A DNA stretch of 29,917 bases from a virus. The number at the start of each line of letters is the position of its first letter. The first letter of the stretch is position 1. The notes under the pieces were generated by a model. The model searched no databases. It was given only the letters and a program-made list of their open reading frames with translations, and was not told where the DNA came from. The stretch covers positions 1 through 29,917 of the IMG/VR virus record IMGVR_UViG_3300021961_000425; one strand, written 5' to 3'. Positions 15,818 to 24,601 of the stretch are shown one piece after another. A program made the position numbers and the translations under genes.

Positions 15818-16903
15818 ATGATAACAGACGATACGTCTGCCTCGTCAGCAGACACCACAAATGAGGTGCAGACTCAACCCGTGGAGGCAACTCCGCAGGT
15901 AGAGGCCACGCCAGAACTGGACGCTAATACCCAGAATGCCGCAGACACGTCCACTGCGGACGATACGAGCGTAACTGAGGCGGAAAAGCCGAAGTCGCTT
16001 CTTGACGTTGTCAAAGACGTTGTGGAGCCGACCGAAGAACCCGCTGAAGACAAGGAATCGCTCAACCTTGAAAAAGCAGAAGACGGCAAAGCGACTGAAG
16101 CCAAAGTCGAGGAAGATAAGCCCGTGGACGACGGGAAATCCGAACCGACAGAAGCCGATGATGCAAAGCTACCCTTCCACAAGCATCCGCGTTTTCAACA
16201 AGTCATTCAAGAACGCTCCGCGTTCAAGAAAGAAATTGAGACGCTGAAGCCTGAAGCCCAAGAATGGCGGTCAATTCGCACGTTCATGGATACCAACAGT
16301 CTGACCAACGATGAAGTTGCAAAAGGCTTTGAGATCATGGCGGCGATTAAAAACGATCCCATCCGGGGGCGCGACATGCTGGCAGAGTATTGGAATAACC
16401 TGCAAGCGTTCGCTGGAGCGGTTCTGCCACAAGACCTGAAGCAACGAGTAGATGACGGCGAAGTCACAGACGATGTCGCATCAGAACTCGCTCGCAGACG
16501 GAATGAGGCGGAATTTCTACGGCAACGGCAGGAGATGGAATACCAACGCCAACAAGAGCAGGCGCAGATGCAACAATACGCCGCGACACAGCAGATCATG
16601 CGAAGCGCGGTGGTGGATTGGGAGTCAAGCATAAAAACGCGAGACGCCGATTATTCTGTAAAACAACCGTTCCTACTGGACAAGGTTCGTGCGGCGATGG
16701 CTGTTTCGCAACCGCGCACTTCGCAAGAAGCGATTGCGCTGGTCGAGAAAGCCTACAGTGAAGTGAATGATTCGCTAAAGCGGTTCACGCCTTCACGCCC
16801 AGCGGCCACAACAGTTAGGAGCGAGACATCGTCCGCAAACGTCGCTCCGCAGCCAAAAAATTTACGAGACGTAATTAAGTTGGCGGCGGCGGGACAACTC
16901 TGA
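15818..16903 (+). CDS. Scaffolding protein
   Basis: 361 residues from the ATG at 15818. A TTG at 15761 would place the hairpin inside the gene and encode an implausible leader, so the ATG after the C/A-rich leader is chosen. Residues 1-125 are very acidic and repetitive (Glu, Asp, Thr, Ala), then LPFHKHPRFQQVIQERSAFK and a long helical, Gln-rich coiled coil at about 220-265 (RRRNEAEFLRQRQEMEYQRQ). The C-terminus is basic enough to contact the capsid protein (SLKRFTPSRP, NLRDVIKLAAAGQL). This profile, immediately before the major capsid gene, is typical of phage scaffolds that guide procapsid assembly and are then lost. Confidence 0.85.
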   Translation: MITDDTSASSADTTNEVQTQPVEATPQVEATPELDANTQNAADTSTADDTSVTEAEKPKSLLDVVKDVVEPTEEPAEDKESLNLEKAEDGKATEAKVEEDKPVDDGKSEPTEADDAKLPFHKHPRFQQVIQERSAFKKEIETLKPEAQEWRSIRTFMDTNSLTNDEVAKGFEIMAAIKNDPIRGRDMLAEYWNNLQAFAGAVLPQDLKQRVDDGEVTDDVASELARRRNEAEFLRQRQEMEYQRQQEQAQMQQYAATQQIMRSAVVDWESSIKTRDADYSVKQPFLLDKVRAAMAVSQPRTSQEAIALVEKAYSEVNDSLKRFTPSRPAATTVRSETSSANVAPQPKNLRDVIKLAAAGQL

Positions 16904-16928
16904 AACCCTAACTTAGAAATCAAAAACT

Positions 16929-17978
16929 ATGGCATTCACAGCCCAAGAAATCGCTAACATTGCGACGGCTGCTCTTGATTATCACATCAAAGGCCCAGCC
17001 CTCTCGCAGTCCATCCAAGACAAACCCCTCATCAAAGCTCTTGAGGGCAACAAGAAGTCCTTCCCCGGCGGCAAGGGCGACATCACGATCCCTGTCAAGG
17101 GTGATTACACCACAGCTATCGCTGGGTACACTCACAACGACACCGTTTCGTATGCCAACCCAGCCAACCTCAAGCGCGTGAACTACCCATGGAAAGAAAT
17201 CCATGCTGGTATCACCGTTACCCTCACCGAACTCAAGCACGACGGCATCTCCGTTGTGGATTCGGCCCAAGGCAAAAGCGTCAGCAACCACAGCGACCGC
17301 GAACTCACTGTGTTGACTGGTCTGCTTGAGGACAAACTTGAGGACATGACCGAAGGCTGGAGCCGTTCGTTCAACGAAATGCTCTGGAAAGACGGCACTG
17401 CCGATCCGAAGCAAGTTCCCGGCATCCTGTCCATCCTCACCGACACTCCTGCTGTTGGTACGACTGGCGGCATCGACCGCGCCACCACCGCTTGGTGGAG
17501 GCATCGCGCCATCGTTGGTGCGTCTGCCATCGCCGCGTCTGCTGCTAACCAAACCCTCACGAAAGAACTCCGCAAGGAAGTTCGTCAGCTTCGCCGCTAC
17601 GCGAAGAACCCGAACTACATCCTCCTTGCTGGAAGCGACTTCCTCGACGCTCTCGAAATCGAAGTGTCTGAGAAGGGTGTGTACACACAGACTGGCTTCG
17701 CCAACAACGGCAAGAACGACATCGGCATGGCTGACATCGCCATGCGCGGCGTTGGGACGTTCCAATACGACCCGACCCTCGACGATCTCGGCTTTGCCAA
17801 GCGTTGCTACTTCATTGACCTCAACGCCATCCAGCTCATGCCTATGAGCGGTGAGGACAAGAAGACCCACAACCCTGCTCGCCCGTACGACCAGTACACC
17901 ATCTACCGCGCCATGACATGGACTGGTGGATTGGTTGCTCGCCAGCTCAACAGCTCGGCAGTCTACGAGGTAGCTTAA
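16929..17978 (+). CDS. Major capsid protein
   Basis: 349 residues, the size expected for an HK97-fold capsid protein, following the scaffold gene by 25 bases. Recognisable features are the N-terminal helix region (AQEIANIATAALDYHI), an IPVKGDYTTAIAGY strand, WKEIHAGITVTLTELKHDGI, and a C-terminal YTIYRAMTWTGGLVARQLNS segment. The gene has the strongest codon bias in the window, with many C-ending codons and almost no rare ones, consistent with the most abundant virion protein. That bias also leaves a full-length open frame on the opposite strand, which is an artefact. It ends just before a strong hairpin. Confidence 0.9.
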   Translation: MAFTAQEIANIATAALDYHIKGPALSQSIQDKPLIKALEGNKKSFPGGKGDITIPVKGDYTTAIAGYTHNDTVSYANPANLKRVNYPWKEIHAGITVTLTELKHDGISVVDSAQGKSVSNHSDRELTVLTGLLEDKLEDMTEGWSRSFNEMLWKDGTADPKQVPGILSILTDTPAVGTTGGIDRATTAWWRHRAIVGASAIAASAANQTLTKELRKEVRQLRRYAKNPNYILLAGSDFLDALEIEVSEKGVYTQTGFANNGKNDIGMADIAMRGVGTFQYDPTLDDLGFAKRCYFIDLNAIQLMPMSGEDKKTHNPARPYDQYTIYRAMTWTGGLVARQLNSSAVYEVA

Positions 17979-17995
17979 TCCCTCCAACTGATGAT

Positions 17996-18025
17996 GGGGC
18001 TGGGGCTGCGTAGCGGCCCCGCCCC
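17996..18025 (+). terminator. Strong GC hairpin after major capsid gene
   Basis: GGGGC-T-GGGGC pairs with GCCCC-GCCCC: ten GC pairs with a single bulged T and a 9-base loop. No T-tract follows. Lying 18 bases after the capsid stop, it probably reduces downstream transcription or shields the capsid message from 3' decay. Confidence 0.6.
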
Positions 18026-18062
18026 TGATTCACAACACAAACCAAAAACAAAAGAAAAAAAC

Positions 18063-18479
18063 ATGGAAATTGCAAATTGCGAAGTAAGGCTCCTTGGGAG
18101 CATTCAGAACAGCGTACCACGCTTAAACATCACGCCAGCGGAAGCCGCTATTTTGCGTGAAATCCACGGGTCTGATTCAGTTGTCCGCGTACGCGCAGTC
18201 GGCGCAGACAGGCGTCCACACAAGGACGAGTACGAGCGTCTTGCCGCCAAGTACGGCGCAACGACGACTGAAGACGGAACCAAAATTTTTTACAAACTCT
18301 TCCCGCAGAGCTTTGATCCAAAACTCCCCGTGTCCTTCAAGGACGTTGGGATTGATCTTCTTGGCGGATCGCACGAATCTGTGCCTGATCTTCCAGACGT
18401 TCCAGACGAAGCAGACGCAGACGCGCCAGCGGTGGAGGAAATTGAACCCAAACGCCGCAGGAAATCTGCTGAAGACTAA
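18063..18479 (+). CDS. Small acidic-tailed virion-region protein
   Basis: 138 residues from the ATG at 18063, preceded by an A/C-rich leader; an upstream in-frame ATG at 17991 would code across the capsid hairpin. The N-terminal part (MEIANCEVRLLGSIQNSVPR, then ITPAEAAILREIHGSDSVVR) is a compact domain. The C-terminal 40 residues are acidic and end in a basic KRRRKSAED. It lies between capsid and adaptor and overlaps the next gene by one base. By position it could be a head-completion or decoration protein, but I do not recognise the family. Confidence 0.6.
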   Translation: MEIANCEVRLLGSIQNSVPRLNITPAEAAILREIHGSDSVVRVRAVGADRRPHKDEYERLAAKYGATTTEDGTKIFYKLFPQSFDPKLPVSFKDVGIDLLGGSHESVPDLPDVPDEADADAPAVEEIEPKRRRKSAED

Positions 18480-19165
18480 TGGCTCGAAACGTCACGCTCG
18501 GTAAACTGGTTGAGGAAGTTCGCGCTGAAATCGGCGCATCCACCAACGTAAGTCAAGGAATCGGATCTGTTCAAGGAATTGAGCAGACCATTCGCCGCAA
18601 TCAAGAACGGTTGTATCACGAATACAACTGGCCCCATTTGATTATCGAGCGTGACGAGCCAATGATGACCAAGGAGCGTTATTACACGTTCGATGCGGAC
18701 GTGAATTTTGAGCGCATCCTTGCGGCTCATGTCAGATACTCCGACACATGGCGTCCGATTGAGTATGGGTTTGATTCGATGATCTACAATCGGCACGATC
18801 CAGATCAAAACCAATTTACCGATCCTGTCGAGCGGTGGCGTCACTACGAAGGCAATCAATACGAAGTCTGGCCCGTGCCAACAAAAAACAACTTGCAGAC
18901 CGTGCGCTTCCGCGCACTGCGTTTTTTGAACCCTCTTCTGGCAAACACAGACAAGTGCGACATCGACTCAACATTGATCGTGTTGTTCTCTGCGGCTGAA
19001 ATCTTGACCCGCCTCAAGGCGCAAGACGCTGAAAATAAGCTCGCGCTTGCCAACCAACATTACCGCATGATTCGCGGCAATTTTGACAAGTTGCCATCGT
19101 TCATCATGGGCGGCGGGATTGCCTCCAAGCAACAAAGCGGCCCGATCTACGGAGGGCGCATCTGA
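18479..19165 (+). CDS. Head-tail adaptor protein
   Basis: 228 residues, located between the capsid block and the tail nozzle, where T7 has gp11 and P22 has gp4. The N-terminus (LVEEVRAEIGASTNVSQGIG, then EQTIRRNQERLYHEYNWPHL) is the helical pattern of podovirus adaptors that form a ring under the portal. It continues with a beta section (ERYYTFDADVNFERILAAHV) and helices toward the end (LVLFSAAEILTRL-type). The last residues (GGGIASKQQSGPIYGGRI) are glycine-rich. The start codon shares one base with the preceding stop. Confidence 0.8.
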   Translation: MARNVTLGKLVEEVRAEIGASTNVSQGIGSVQGIEQTIRRNQERLYHEYNWPHLIIERDEPMMTKERYYTFDADVNFERILAAHVRYSDTWRPIEYGFDSMIYNRHDPDQNQFTDPVERWRHYEGNQYEVWPVPTKNNLQTVRFRALRFLNPLLANTDKCDIDSTLIVLFSAAEILTRLKAQDAENKLALANQHYRMIRGNFDKLPSFIMGGGIASKQQSGPIYGGRI

Positions 19166-19168
19166 CGT

Positions 19169-21274
19169 ATGGGATACCTTCTCGTCGAGAACTTCGGGGA
19201 GGGTCTTGATACCCGCCGTTCACTCCTTACTACTGCGCCGGGGGCTTTGCTGACGTGTAAAAATGCTCACATTACACGCGGAAAAGAAATCGAGAAACGA
19301 AAAAAATTTGCTGAATTTGCCGCGCTGCCTGCTGGCACATTTGGAATGCAAGCTGCTGGAAACAGAATTTATGTATTTGGATCTTCAGCGACCCCTTCTG
19401 GGATGCCAGCAACAATTACATATCAACAATTAAAACACAAAGACAACACGACCCAAATGTCTGAAATTATATTTTCAGAAACATTTAATGGTCAAGTGTA
19501 CGCGATTGCAAAATTTGTTGATGGATCTATTTACCATTATTTTAATGGGTCAAGAATTACTTCGTGGGACAATGTTGTAGCAGGATACAGCGGGTTCCCC
19601 GGAACGGCAGACAACTCAACGGTTGCGCTTGCGTTAGCAACTCAAATTGATAACGAAACGCTATTTGTCGCATCATCCACTGGAACATCATTTACAATCA
19701 TTGGGCCTTCTGGGAAAGATTTTACCGCTACATTAAATACAATAAACGGCGGAGCAGTTAATAATCAAACTTTAACGCAAGTTGTAAATCAAACATATAT
19801 TGCTGGCACTCCAGCGACAGGCCCAATTACATCAGTTGCGCTTGCGGCCAATGATCTTAAAAATCAGATTGATGCAGACATCCATTTTTCTGCAACGGTT
19901 GTCGGAACAACAATTCAGATCACTGGCCCCATTAACGAGCCGTTTACTATCACAACATCGACAACGCAAGGCGGGACGCAGACACAGAATATCAACATTG
20001 TCACAACGCAGGCGCACAGCGGGTCACAGCCGCAAATCTCCGAAGCTGAACTTGTTGGAGCATTTGAACCAAATGATGTTTACGAAATTACGCTGAATAT
20101 CCCCGCGCTTGCTCACGTTCAGACATTTAGCGTGACATGCGATACGCCAGCAGTAGGTTCTCAATCAAAAATCATAACAATTACAGTCGGCGGCACGTTT
20201 GAACTTGATGACAAATTTATTGTTACGCTTGCCGTTCCAGTTGATGGCTATTCAAAACAATTTTTTGTTTCAGGATCTTCGTCTGGCATCCCGACGACAG
20301 CAAAAACATTTGGAGACAAAGTATACGCAACCACAAATTCAACTGTGTTTTTCTCTGAAACGGGAGACGCAACAAAGTGGCAGGCAAATAGCACTAATGG
20401 CTCTGGATCAATTAACCTGACAACTCAAGATGGCGGGTCTGAGAATTTGACTGGGATGGGCCTTTACCAGAATCGGCTCGCAGTTTTTTCAAAAAACAAT
20501 GTGCAAATTTGGGCGATGGATGCAAACGTGGACAATAATGTTCGTGTTCAAACGCTTTCAAATATCGGCACGTTTGCTCCAAAAAGCATAGTGTCATTTG
20601 GTGATATTGATTTGTTCTTCTTGTCGGACAGCGGCATAAGATCGCTTCGTGCGCGTGACTCATCAAATGCGGCAACGATTGCAGACATTGGAACAAGCAT
20701 AGATACACTGGTTCAGTCAGAAATGGCTGCTTTAAGCGAAACAGTGCGGAATGCAGCAGTAAGCATTATTGAGCCGACAGAAGGCAGATTTTGGTTATCT
20801 ATGGGAGATAAAATATATGTTTTTTCGTACTTCCCAGCGAGCAAAGTGTCTGCATGGTCAACATACGAATTGGGATTTAACGTATCGCATTTGCAATATC
20901 TGAATGGCCGCGTGTATGCGCGATCAGGGGACACAATATATTTGTACGGCGGTTTGACTGGGCAAGAGTACGACGATTGTGAAGTCATTGTTGAACTTCC
21001 GTATTTGGATGGCGGGAAACCTGCTCACACAAAAACAATTCAAGCAATAGACTTGGCTTCTGAAAATTCATGGCAGATTTCAATCGGAACAGACATATCG
21101 TCGCCGGGAACCCGCATATACAGCGGAACCGTTGAAAACTCTTCATACATGATCGGAAGGATATTGCATTTTGGAATAGGCACGCACGTCAGCGCACGCC
21201 TTGTTTGCCAAGCTGACGGTTACGCAAGGTTAGGGAATATGGCGATTCATTACACGTTGGCAGACGCGGAATGA
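19169..21274 (+). CDS. Tail nozzle / tail tubular protein B-like
   Basis: 701 residues. The start LLVENFGEGLDTRRSLLTTA, then GALLTCKNAHI and GKEIEKRKKF, is typical of podovirus tail nozzles (T7 gp12 or P22 gp10 type), which extend the adaptor as a beta-propeller tube and carry the fibres. Propeller-like segments reappear in LTGMGLYQNRLAVFSKNNVQ, then SFGDIDLFFLSDSGIRSLRA and RFWLSMGDKIYVF. Roughly residues 145-370 are a Thr/Ile/Gln-rich beta insertion with repeat-like stretches (FTIIGPSGKDFTATL and IQITGPINEPFTITT), probably an extra decoration domain. Length is somewhat below T7 gp12 (794 residues). The stop overlaps the next ATG. Confidence 0.85.
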   Translation: MGYLLVENFGEGLDTRRSLLTTAPGALLTCKNAHITRGKEIEKRKKFAEFAALPAGTFGMQAAGNRIYVFGSSATPSGMPATITYQQLKHKDNTTQMSEIIFSETFNGQVYAIAKFVDGSIYHYFNGSRITSWDNVVAGYSGFPGTADNSTVALALATQIDNETLFVASSTGTSFTIIGPSGKDFTATLNTINGGAVNNQTLTQVVNQTYIAGTPATGPITSVALAANDLKNQIDADIHFSATVVGTTIQITGPINEPFTITTSTTQGGTQTQNINIVTTQAHSGSQPQISEAELVGAFEPNDVYEITLNIPALAHVQTFSVTCDTPAVGSQSKIITITVGGTFELDDKFIVTLAVPVDGYSKQFFVSGSSSGIPTTAKTFGDKVYATTNSTVFFSETGDATKWQANSTNGSGSINLTTQDGGSENLTGMGLYQNRLAVFSKNNVQIWAMDANVDNNVRVQTLSNIGTFAPKSIVSFGDIDLFFLSDSGIRSLRARDSSNAATIADIGTSIDTLVQSEMAALSETVRNAAVSIIEPTEGRFWLSMGDKIYVFSYFPASKVSAWSTYELGFNVSHLQYLNGRVYARSGDTIYLYGGLTGQEYDDCEVIVELPYLDGGKPAHTKTIQAIDLASENSWQISIGTDISSPGTRIYSGTVENSSYMIGRILHFGIGTHVSARLVCQADGYARLGNMAIHYTLADAE

Positions 21275-21735
21275 CGGAAATCATCCCACTTAATTACGGC
21301 AATTTGCTGTACATTGCACAGCGGATGCGTGCGCTGGACAAAGAAGAGATTTACGCGACACGCTGGACAGACGACCCAAAAGACTTAGTGGCAGATGCTA
21401 TGTTAATTCCGCATGTAAGCTGGATAGCTGCCGCTGACGGCGAGCCAGTAGCTGGATTTGGAGCAATACCAATGCACCCCGGATGCTGGTCAGTCTGGAT
21501 GTTCGCCACAGACAAATGGCCGAAAGTTGCGTTGTCTGTAACGAGATATATCAAAAAAAAACTCATTCCGTCGTTACGGCAAGCTGGCGCGGTCAGGGCT
21601 GAATGCAAGTCCCATGCAAACCACCACGTTGCTCACAAATGGCTTGACAGTTTAGGTGCAGTCAAAGAATCTACGCTGGAACGATACGGAAAGAGTAAAG
21701 AAAATTTTTACCTATATAGATGGAACAATGACTAA
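21271..21735 (+). CDS. T7 gp13-like GNAT-fold virion protein
   Basis: 154 residues, starting in an ATGA overlap with the nozzle gene. It reads as a GNAT (N-acetyltransferase) fold: an N-terminal MTEIIPLNYGNLLYIAQRMR, central strands WIAAADGEPVAGFGAIPMHP and CWSVWMFATDKWPKVALSVT, and a C-terminal LDSLGAVKESTLERYGKSKE. T7 gp13, encoded in the same place between nozzle and gp14, also belongs to this fold group. Acetyltransferase activity is uncertain because no clear acetyl-CoA loop (Q/RxxGxG/A) is seen. A virion-assembly role is more likely. Confidence 0.75.
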   Translation: MTEIIPLNYGNLLYIAQRMRALDKEEIYATRWTDDPKDLVADAMLIPHVSWIAAADGEPVAGFGAIPMHPGCWSVWMFATDKWPKVALSVTRYIKKKLIPSLRQAGAVRAECKSHANHHVAHKWLDSLGAVKESTLERYGKSKENFYLYRWNND

Positions 21736-21740
21736 AGGAG
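21736..21740 (+). promoter_or_regulatory. Exceptional Shine-Dalgarno site
   Basis: AGGAG lies seven bases before the ATG at 21748. It is the only strong, well-spaced Shine-Dalgarno I find in front of a gene in this window, so this gene may be initiated differently or was acquired from another source. Confidence 0.75.
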
Positions 21741-21747
21741 AAACAAG

Positions 21748-22464
21748 ATGAGCTGGTTAAGTAGCCTTTTTGGAGGCGGTTCGTCCAAAAGTTCGTCAAA
21801 AGCTGCGGACAATTCTTTGGCGTGGCAAAAAAAGATTTACAAAGAACAAAAAGCTGACGCAAAAAAAGCCGAACAAAAAGCACGCAAGGAAGCTGCTGAA
21901 CGAGCAAAAAATATAAAGCTCGGACTTGAAAACATCAATAAAGCATTTAGCGGACACAATAATAAGTATTACAATAATTTAGCAAGGCAATACAAAGACA
22001 GGTATTTGAACGATCCGACAGAGGGGGTGCAAAAACAATACAATACCTCGTTGCAACAACTGCTTGCAAATGCCTCTCGCGGCGGGACACTTCAATCGTC
22101 GATGTATGCAAAAAATTACGGCGACCTGCAAACAGCATTAGGATCGGCAAAACAAGACATTGCGGCTGGAGCAGAAAAATACGCGGACGCAGCGCGAAGC
22201 CAAATAGCAAGCCAAAAGAATGCGCTTATATCTCAGTTGAATGCAACCGCTGGCGAGAAAAGCATGATGACTCCATTTTTGGCGGGAAGAGTCAATACAT
22301 CAGCTCCAACACTGCCGCAATTTTCTCCATTGGGAGATCTTTTCAGAAATGTCGGAGGAATTATGGAAAATGATGCGTATATCGCCAATGCTCAAGGGAA
22401 ACAAGGTTTCTTTGAATCAGGCGTCAAAAACATTTCTAATTCTCTTTCAAAATATATTTCCTAA
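21748..22464 (+). CDS. Internal virion / ejection protein
   Basis: 238 residues. It begins MSWLSSLFGGGSSKSS, a short hydrophobic-glycine start common in podovirus ejection proteins, then a Lys/Ala-rich helical region (KADAKKAEQKARKEAAERAK) and a Gln/Asn-rich section with LQQLLANASRGGTLQSSMYA. No enzyme motif is seen. Position after the gp13-like gene and before the gp14-like gene supports a role in DNA ejection or as an inner-head component. It is preceded by the only good Shine-Dalgarno in the window. Confidence 0.7.
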   Translation: MSWLSSLFGGGSSKSSSKAADNSLAWQKKIYKEQKADAKKAEQKARKEAAERAKNIKLGLENINKAFSGHNNKYYNNLARQYKDRYLNDPTEGVQKQYNTSLQQLLANASRGGTLQSSMYAKNYGDLQTALGSAKQDIAAGAEKYADAARSQIASQKNALISQLNATAGEKSMMTPFLAGRVNTSAPTLPQFSPLGDLFRNVGGIMENDAYIANAQGKQGFFESGVKNISNSLSKYIS

Positions 22465-22466
22465 TT

Positions 22467-23222
22467 ATGTGTAATCCAGTGGCAATAATGGCGACAGCAG
22501 CAGCGGCATCAACTCTCGGAGGAATGGCGGCGTCTTCCCAAGCGGCATCAGCGCAAGATAGAGCAAACGCTAACGCGATCAACGCGCAGACAGCGCGAGA
22601 TGTTCAGGCGGCACGCGAAGCGCGTGACAGGCAGCAAGCATTGAACGCGGAATCAGACAGGGTAAGACAAGAATACAATCAGCAGGCCAGAGACTTGAAC
22701 GCATCGCAAATCCAGCAAAGTGCTGCTGCTTCCGCGCAGGCCGCGCAAGCGGCTGAAGCGGATCGCGTTGGGGCGATGTTGAATGAGCAATCTGGAGTGC
22801 AAAGATCTGTTGTGCCACAAGCCAGCGATGAATCATCGGCTCCGGGCATTAAATACATCCAAGGCATTATGGACGCCTCGACAGCAGATGCCAGCGGGAC
22901 TTTGTCAAACAGAGCGAAATCTTTAGGTGCATTGCTTGGGAACCAATTCTCTATGGCTCAACGCGGCAGAGACTTTGATTATTCAAACGCCAATTTGCAA
23001 ACTTTGGGCAATTTGTATAATACAAAAATGTCTCCGTTGTCTTATGGGTCTTCATTGCTTGCAGACGACTACAACCGCCAGCGACAATTAAACGCTTCAC
23101 AATCTGCTGTAGACCAATACAACGCAGCAAATGCAGGGCAAGGCTGGAATGCGCTCTCAAAGGGCTTGGGGCTTATGGGGCAGCTTTCAGGAATGGGCGC
23201 AAGTATGACTGCATATAAATAA
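22467..23222 (+). CDS. T7 gp14-like internal virion protein
   Basis: 251 residues. The MCNPVAIMATAAAASTLGGM start, followed by a long Gln/Ala/Arg helix (about 30-100), is the layout of T7 gp14, which leaves the head first and forms a pore in the outer membrane during infection. The C-terminus (GLGLMGQLSGMGASMTAYK) is glycine-rich and weakly hydrophobic. It begins two bases after the previous stop without a Shine-Dalgarno. Assignment is by pattern and gene order rather than by a single diagnostic motif. Confidence 0.75.
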   Translation: MCNPVAIMATAAAASTLGGMAASSQAASAQDRANANAINAQTARDVQAAREARDRQQALNAESDRVRQEYNQQARDLNASQIQQSAAASAQAAQAAEADRVGAMLNEQSGVQRSVVPQASDESSAPGIKYIQGIMDASTADASGTLSNRAKSLGALLGNQFSMAQRGRDFDYSNANLQTLGNLYNTKMSPLSYGSSLLADDYNRQRQLNASQSAVDQYNAANAGQGWNALSKGLGLMGQLSGMGASMTAYK

Positions 23223-23245
23223 AAATCATTTAACTAAATTTAATT

Positions 23246-24601
23246 ATGCCAAGCTCATATAAAACTAATAGCTATTACGGATTGGCCGACGCAATATCTC
23301 AAGCAAGCCCAGCAATTATGACTGGGATGTTTGGCGATCCAGCCGCAAAAGCCGCGTATGCTAAAGCACAGGCAGAAGCCGACTACCGCGCCCAACAACA
23401 GCAGAATTGGGAGAGGTCGCACGGGCTTGATGTTCAAAGATTTGGATTAAGCCAAAACGAAGACGTTCGCAAGCAGGGGATGTATCAGTATGATCTGGAG
23501 CAATCTAAACTTGAAGCAGACAAGCTGCGGCGCGAGCTGGCATCAAAATCTTCCCTTGCTGACTTCTTTTCAGCTCCAGACACCATCCAGATCGACCAAT
23601 ACGGTAATCGGTCACTGAATCCGAGCAAGGTTCCAGAGTACCTTTCGATATTGTCTGAAGTAAACCCAGAAGTAGCTGCAAATCAGGACAGGTGGGGCAA
23701 CCCTGATATTCCGCAACCCGTTCAGAGCGGAGGCGCTATCTTTTGGGATCCAAGAGATCCAAGGAATCCAAATTACCAAAGCCCCGCTGGATCAAGCGCG
23801 GTCGAAGTTCCGCTTCCTCAAGCGTCTCCAGCACCGTCTGCTGTCGCGGTTCCGCCGCCAGCAGCTCCGCCTGCCGCGTCTGCGCCGTCTGTTGCAGACG
23901 AAATAAACCTTCCTCCGCCAGCATTCTATTCCGCAGGCCAAAACGTGACGGTTGTTCCCAAAAAAGATGACGGAATGTTCGGCACAGAAAACAGCAATCT
24001 TAAAATTAGAGAAGAAGCTGGGGCTGGCGCAATGCAGGCGTCGTCTATTGCGAAAGCCGCAGAACAAATGATTGGTGACGATCAGTTTCTTGAAAAAACA
24101 CAACTTGGTGTTGGTATACCGGGCATTGATTCAGTTATCTCCGGCGCAGCCAATCTATTTGACACAGAAAACGCAATGGCGGCGCGTCAATTTGCTGAAA
24201 TTACGATTGGCGATTGGCTTCAAAAAACAACACTTCTCAAGGGCGCAATCACTGAGCGAGAAACCGCTCAATTGCGCGCATCGCAACCGCCGCAGTATGC
24301 GTCTGCCGAAAACAAAAAACAATGGCTTCAAGGCATTTCGTGGGCAATGAACAAAGAAGCCGCTTGGCAACAAGCGAGATTCAACGCGGCCAAGCAAGGA
24401 ATGAGTCCGCCTGACCCTGTTGTGTGGTCTAACAATTATGAACAATCAAATCCTCGTCCTGATTTGCTCAATCGAAACGCATCCCCTTCGCCATTAGGAG
24501 ACGCTGTTGCTCCGCAGACACAAATGCAAATACCAGCAGGCATTAGTCCGCAAGATTGGCAATTTATGACCCCAGAAGAAAGATCGCTTTTCCAACAATG
24601 A
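23246..24601 (+). CDS. Internal virion / ejection protein
   Basis: 451 residues. The N-terminal part is helical and Ala/Gln-rich (AKAAYAKAQAEADYRAQQQQ), with a coiled-coil-like stretch at about 75-100 (MYQYDLEQSKLEADKLRREL). Residues about 188-230 are a Pro/Ala-rich linker (VPPPAAPPAASAPS). The C-terminal 200 residues are helical, with FDTENAMAARQFAEITIGDW and WAMNKEAAWQQARF. No catalytic residues are apparent. It lies between the gp14-like gene and the largest ejection gene, where T7 has gp15. The stop overlaps the next ATG (ATGA). The family was not recognised from sequence alone. Confidence 0.65.
   Translation: MPSSYKTNSYYGLADAISQASPAIMTGMFGDPAAKAAYAKAQAEADYRAQQQQNWERSHGLDVQRFGLSQNEDVRKQGMYQYDLEQSKLEADKLRRELASKSSLADFFSAPDTIQIDQYGNRSLNPSKVPEYLSILSEVNPEVAANQDRWGNPDIPQPVQSGGAIFWDPRDPRNPNYQSPAGSSAVEVPLPQASPAPSAVAVPPPAAPPAASAPSVADEINLPPPAFYSAGQNVTVVPKKDDGMFGTENSNLKIREEAGAGAMQASSIAKAAEQMIGDDQFLEKTQLGVGIPGIDSVISGAANLFDTENAMAARQFAEITIGDWLQKTTLLKGAITERETAQLRASQPPQYASAENKKQWLQGISWAMNKEAAWQQARFNAAKQGMSPPDPVVWSNNYEQSNPRPDLLNRNASPSPLGDAVAPQTQMQIPAGISPQDWQFMTPEERSLFQQ

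Noticed and set aside
16920-17987. 355-residue open frame on the minus strand across the whole major capsid gene
   Set aside because: It mirrors the capsid gene exactly. Strong codon bias of the capsid gene removes stop codons from the opposite strand, and the translated sequence shows no domain.
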